Shown here: positions 12,335 through 13,992 of the stretch, in pieces
Position numbering within the stretch: the first letter of the stretch is position 1
Layout of the letters: each line of letters opens with the position of its first letter
Assembly (NCBI RefSeq): GCF_937877005.1
Contig: NZ_CALEFV010000317.1
Span: 1 to 13,992, forward strand
Origin: an uncultured Fibrobacter sp.
GTDB lineage: Bacteria; Fibrobacterota; Fibrobacteria; Fibrobacterales; Fibrobacteraceae
Direction of reading: 5' to 3'
DNA length: 13,992 nucleotides
The notes under the pieces: generated by a model
The model's input: the letters and a program-made list of their open reading frames with translations, nothing else
Database searches by the model: none
What the model was told of the DNA's origin: nothing
Program-made: the position numbers and the translations under genes

Positions 12335-13992
12335 TTATTGCTTCGCAAATTTCTTTGCGAAAATAGCCTTTCCGTTAAGTTTAACCTTCACCAAGTACAT
12401 TCCCTTCGGGAGCAGTTCTTGGTCGAGTGCCATCGCTGTAGATCCCGCAGAAACATTCTTCGAGATGCCCAGGCGCATCGCACCGGACATGTCGTAGAAG
12501 TAAATTTCAGCAAGGCCTGCCTTCGGGGTGTACAACACACCCGTCGAGGGGTCGAACACCATTCCACGCACAGAAGCTGCAATAGGCTTTATCGTGGTCT
12601 GCTCGTCGACCTGGCCCGCATAGGCGCTCACGCCTTCGATATCGAAGTAGAACATATCCACGTTCGCGCCACCATCGGCCGTCGTCGACTTGAGCGTAAT
12701 CGTATTGAGTCCCTTTGCCAAGTCAATCTTCACATCGGTCGTAAGCCAAGTCGTCCAGCCGCCGGTCGCATCCATAGAGACTGTCCCTACCTTGACTCCG
12801 TTCACCACGAGTTCCATGTCACGTGCGGCACTGCCACCGTTTGCAAAGCGGATGCTGATGGTGGTTGAAGCGGTATGTTCGGAATACAGGTTCCATGTCC
12901 CGTAGCTTGCGGTGGAATTGTCGAAGTTGAAGTATCCCTTCTCGACAAAGCCCGTATTGGTCGTCTCGGACCAGCCGATTCCCGCATCCGGCGTAGAAGC
13001 ATCAACCTTGGAGGCCTCCTTCTTCGTCGCAACTTCTTCAGCATTTCCCGGATCGGCAACAGAGAGCACGCCCTTCGCAGATGCGGCATCGCCTTCGCCA
13101 CCTTCGGTCACGACAGTGTAGGCAAATACGCCCGCTTCGGTCGGGGTTCCCGAAATGGTCACGGTCGAGCCCTCCACCTTCGCAGTCACGCCCTTCGGGA
13201 GTCCCGTCACCTTCACGCCGTCGCAGCCGATAAACTTGTAGCCGAAGCTCTCGATTGCATTTCCCAGCAGGATTCCCTGGTTTTCAAGCCCATCGCCCAC
13301 CTTCGAAATAGAAGGAGCGAGGCCCGCGACACCTTCGGTGCCGAGCATGTAAATGTCGGGTTTCTTCAAGTTCTTCACCATGTCGGGCAGGTAGTAGCTC
13401 ACGTGGGGCGGCTGGTTATAGGCAACATTCTGCCAGGCGACACTCACGCGGTATTGCGGGTCATGCATCAGCGTGTAGAGCCTGTGCGGAGTCGTCACGG
13501 GAGTCTGGAAAATCGTAATCGTCGAAGGATCCGTGCTGGAACGCGCAATGAATTCTTCGCGCCAGTCGCCGAACAGGTCGGCCACAATGCAGGGATTCGC
13601 CTTGGTATAGTTGTTCAGAGTCGAGTTATTCACTTCGTAGAAACTGAAATAGCGGTCGACGGTCTTCTTGCTGGAATTCCACTTTTCGATTTTTCCGCCA
13701 CTGCCGCCGCTGCCCGTGGACTCCAGCAGTTCATCCTGCAAGTCACCGTCAAAGTAAATGCGGAAATTGACCGAAGGCTTCGTCTCATGCAAAAGAGTCC
13801 CCTTCACGGTACGCATTCCACCGCTGGTACCCGACCACATTTCGAAGCCGCGATTCGTGGAATCGACATCGGCAGCCATGCCACGGCCATTGTCCACATT
13901 TCCAGCCTGGGTCTGCGTCGTTCCCCAGATGACCTTGCCATCCTTGTCGCGGTATTCTTCACTATACGCATTCTGCTTTTCTTCGTGAACAT
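12335..13992 (-). CDS. PL11 rhamnogalacturonan lyase with Ig, CBM35 and T9SS-like C-terminal domain, 5' end cut by window edge
   Basis: Secreted endo/exo-type lyase that cleaves the rhamnose-galacturonate backbone of RG-I by beta-elimination. The 551 visible residues cover the C-terminal half of the PL11 beta-propeller: VHEE (1-4), GRGMAADVD (35-43), FRIYFDGDLQDELLE (76-90), IVADLFGDWREEFI (135-148) and LYTLMHDPQYRVSVAWQNVA (171-190), all highly typical of the family. After the propeller come a putative Ig domain (about 255-312, GLPKGVTA and SGTPTEAGVF), a CBM35-like module (333-452, DAGIGWSETTNTGF) and a C-terminal domain (475-551) with IYFYDMSG and KGMYLVKVKLNG, of T9SS sorting type. The signal peptide and the propeller start lie beyond base 13992. 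First gene of the lyase/esterase run here. Confidence 0.95.
   Translation of the reverse strand, partial: VHEEKQNAYSEEYRDKDGKVIWGTTQTQAGNVDNGRGMAADVDSTNRGFEMWSGTSGGMRTVKGTLLHETKPSVNFRIYFDGDLQDELLESTGSGGSGGKIEKWNSSKKTVDRYFSFYEVNNSTLNNYTKANPCIVADLFGDWREEFIARSSTDPSTITIFQTPVTTPHRLYTLMHDPQYRVSVAWQNVAYNQPPHVSYYLPDMVKNLKKPDIYMLGTEGVAGLAPSISKVGDGLENQGILLGNAIESFGYKFIGCDGVKVTGLPKGVTAKVEGSTVTISGTPTEAGVFAYTVVTEGGEGDAASAKGVLSVADPGNAEEVATKKEASKVDASTPDAGIGWSETTNTGFVEKGYFNFDNSTASYGTWNLYSEHTASTTISIRFANGGSAARDMELVVNGVKVGTVSMDATGGWTTWLTTDVKIDLAKGLNTITLKSTTADGGANVDMFYFDIEGVSAYAGQVDEQTTIKPIAASVRGMVFDPSTGVLYTPKAGLAEIYFYDMSGAMRLGISKNVSAGSTAMALDQELLPKGMYLVKVKLNGKAIFAKKFAKQ

Noticed and set aside
11511..12497. Plus-strand frame of 328 codons spanning the CE12/PL11 gap
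   Set aside because: It crosses the hairpin and the ends of two well-supported minus-strand genes, and its translation shows no domain. Shadow frame.
1..13992. CRISPR array, tRNA/rRNA, insertion sequence, prophage or toxin-antitoxin genes
   Set aside because: No regularly spaced repeats, cloverleaf, transposase, integrase or terminal inverted repeats were seen in either strand.

Overview
The window looks like a Fibrobacter chromosome fragment (F. succinogenes or a close relative). The evidence is a TIGR02147/DUF4423 regulator, a family known as a large Fibrobacter paralogous group; modular plant-cell-wall enzymes carrying CBM35-like modules with either T9SS-like or strongly basic C-terminal tails; and moderate GC. 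This assignment comes from recognising families, not from a database search.

Left part (1-3074, all minus strand, read right to left): a probable housekeeping operon. A 97-aa helical protein overlaps rsgA (ribosome-assembly GTPase). Then come a 4-TM membrane protein, a small outer-membrane-type protein, and a NadD-like nucleotidyltransferase cut by the left edge. Gaps are tiny or negative, so co-transcription is likely. An interspersed-repeat-like sequence lies in frame inside rsgA.

Centre (3075-4930): a UbiA-family prenyltransferase on plus, divergent from the operon above and convergent with an extended-SDR epimerase/reductase on minus. The two convergent stop codons touch (TAATTA).

Right part (5046-13992, all minus strand): pectin, specifically rhamnogalacturonan-I (RG-I), functions. 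In transcription order there is a PL11 rhamnogalacturonan lyase (5' end outside the window), an intercistronic hairpin, two tandem CE12 rhamnogalacturonan acetylesterases, and then a 124-bp regulatory gap. After the gap come a TIGR02147 regulator, a large multidomain lipoprotein with a PL1 pectate-lyase-like domain (overlapping the regulator by 8 bp), and a small 2-TM/coiled-coil protein. The lyase and the two esterases would together cleave and deacetylate RG-I. The lipoprotein lacks the usual RxPxxR Arg/Pro pair of PL1 and may bind or sense pectin instead of cutting it.

Three genes (97-aa protein, ubiA-like, 102-aa protein) have TATATT or TATCTT at exactly -12 to -7 from the start codon and no ribosome binding site. 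This suggests leaderless transcripts. Other genes here have good Shine-Dalgarno sites. No tRNA, rRNA, CRISPR array, IS element or integrase was seen, and no gene-free stretch exceeds 125 bp.
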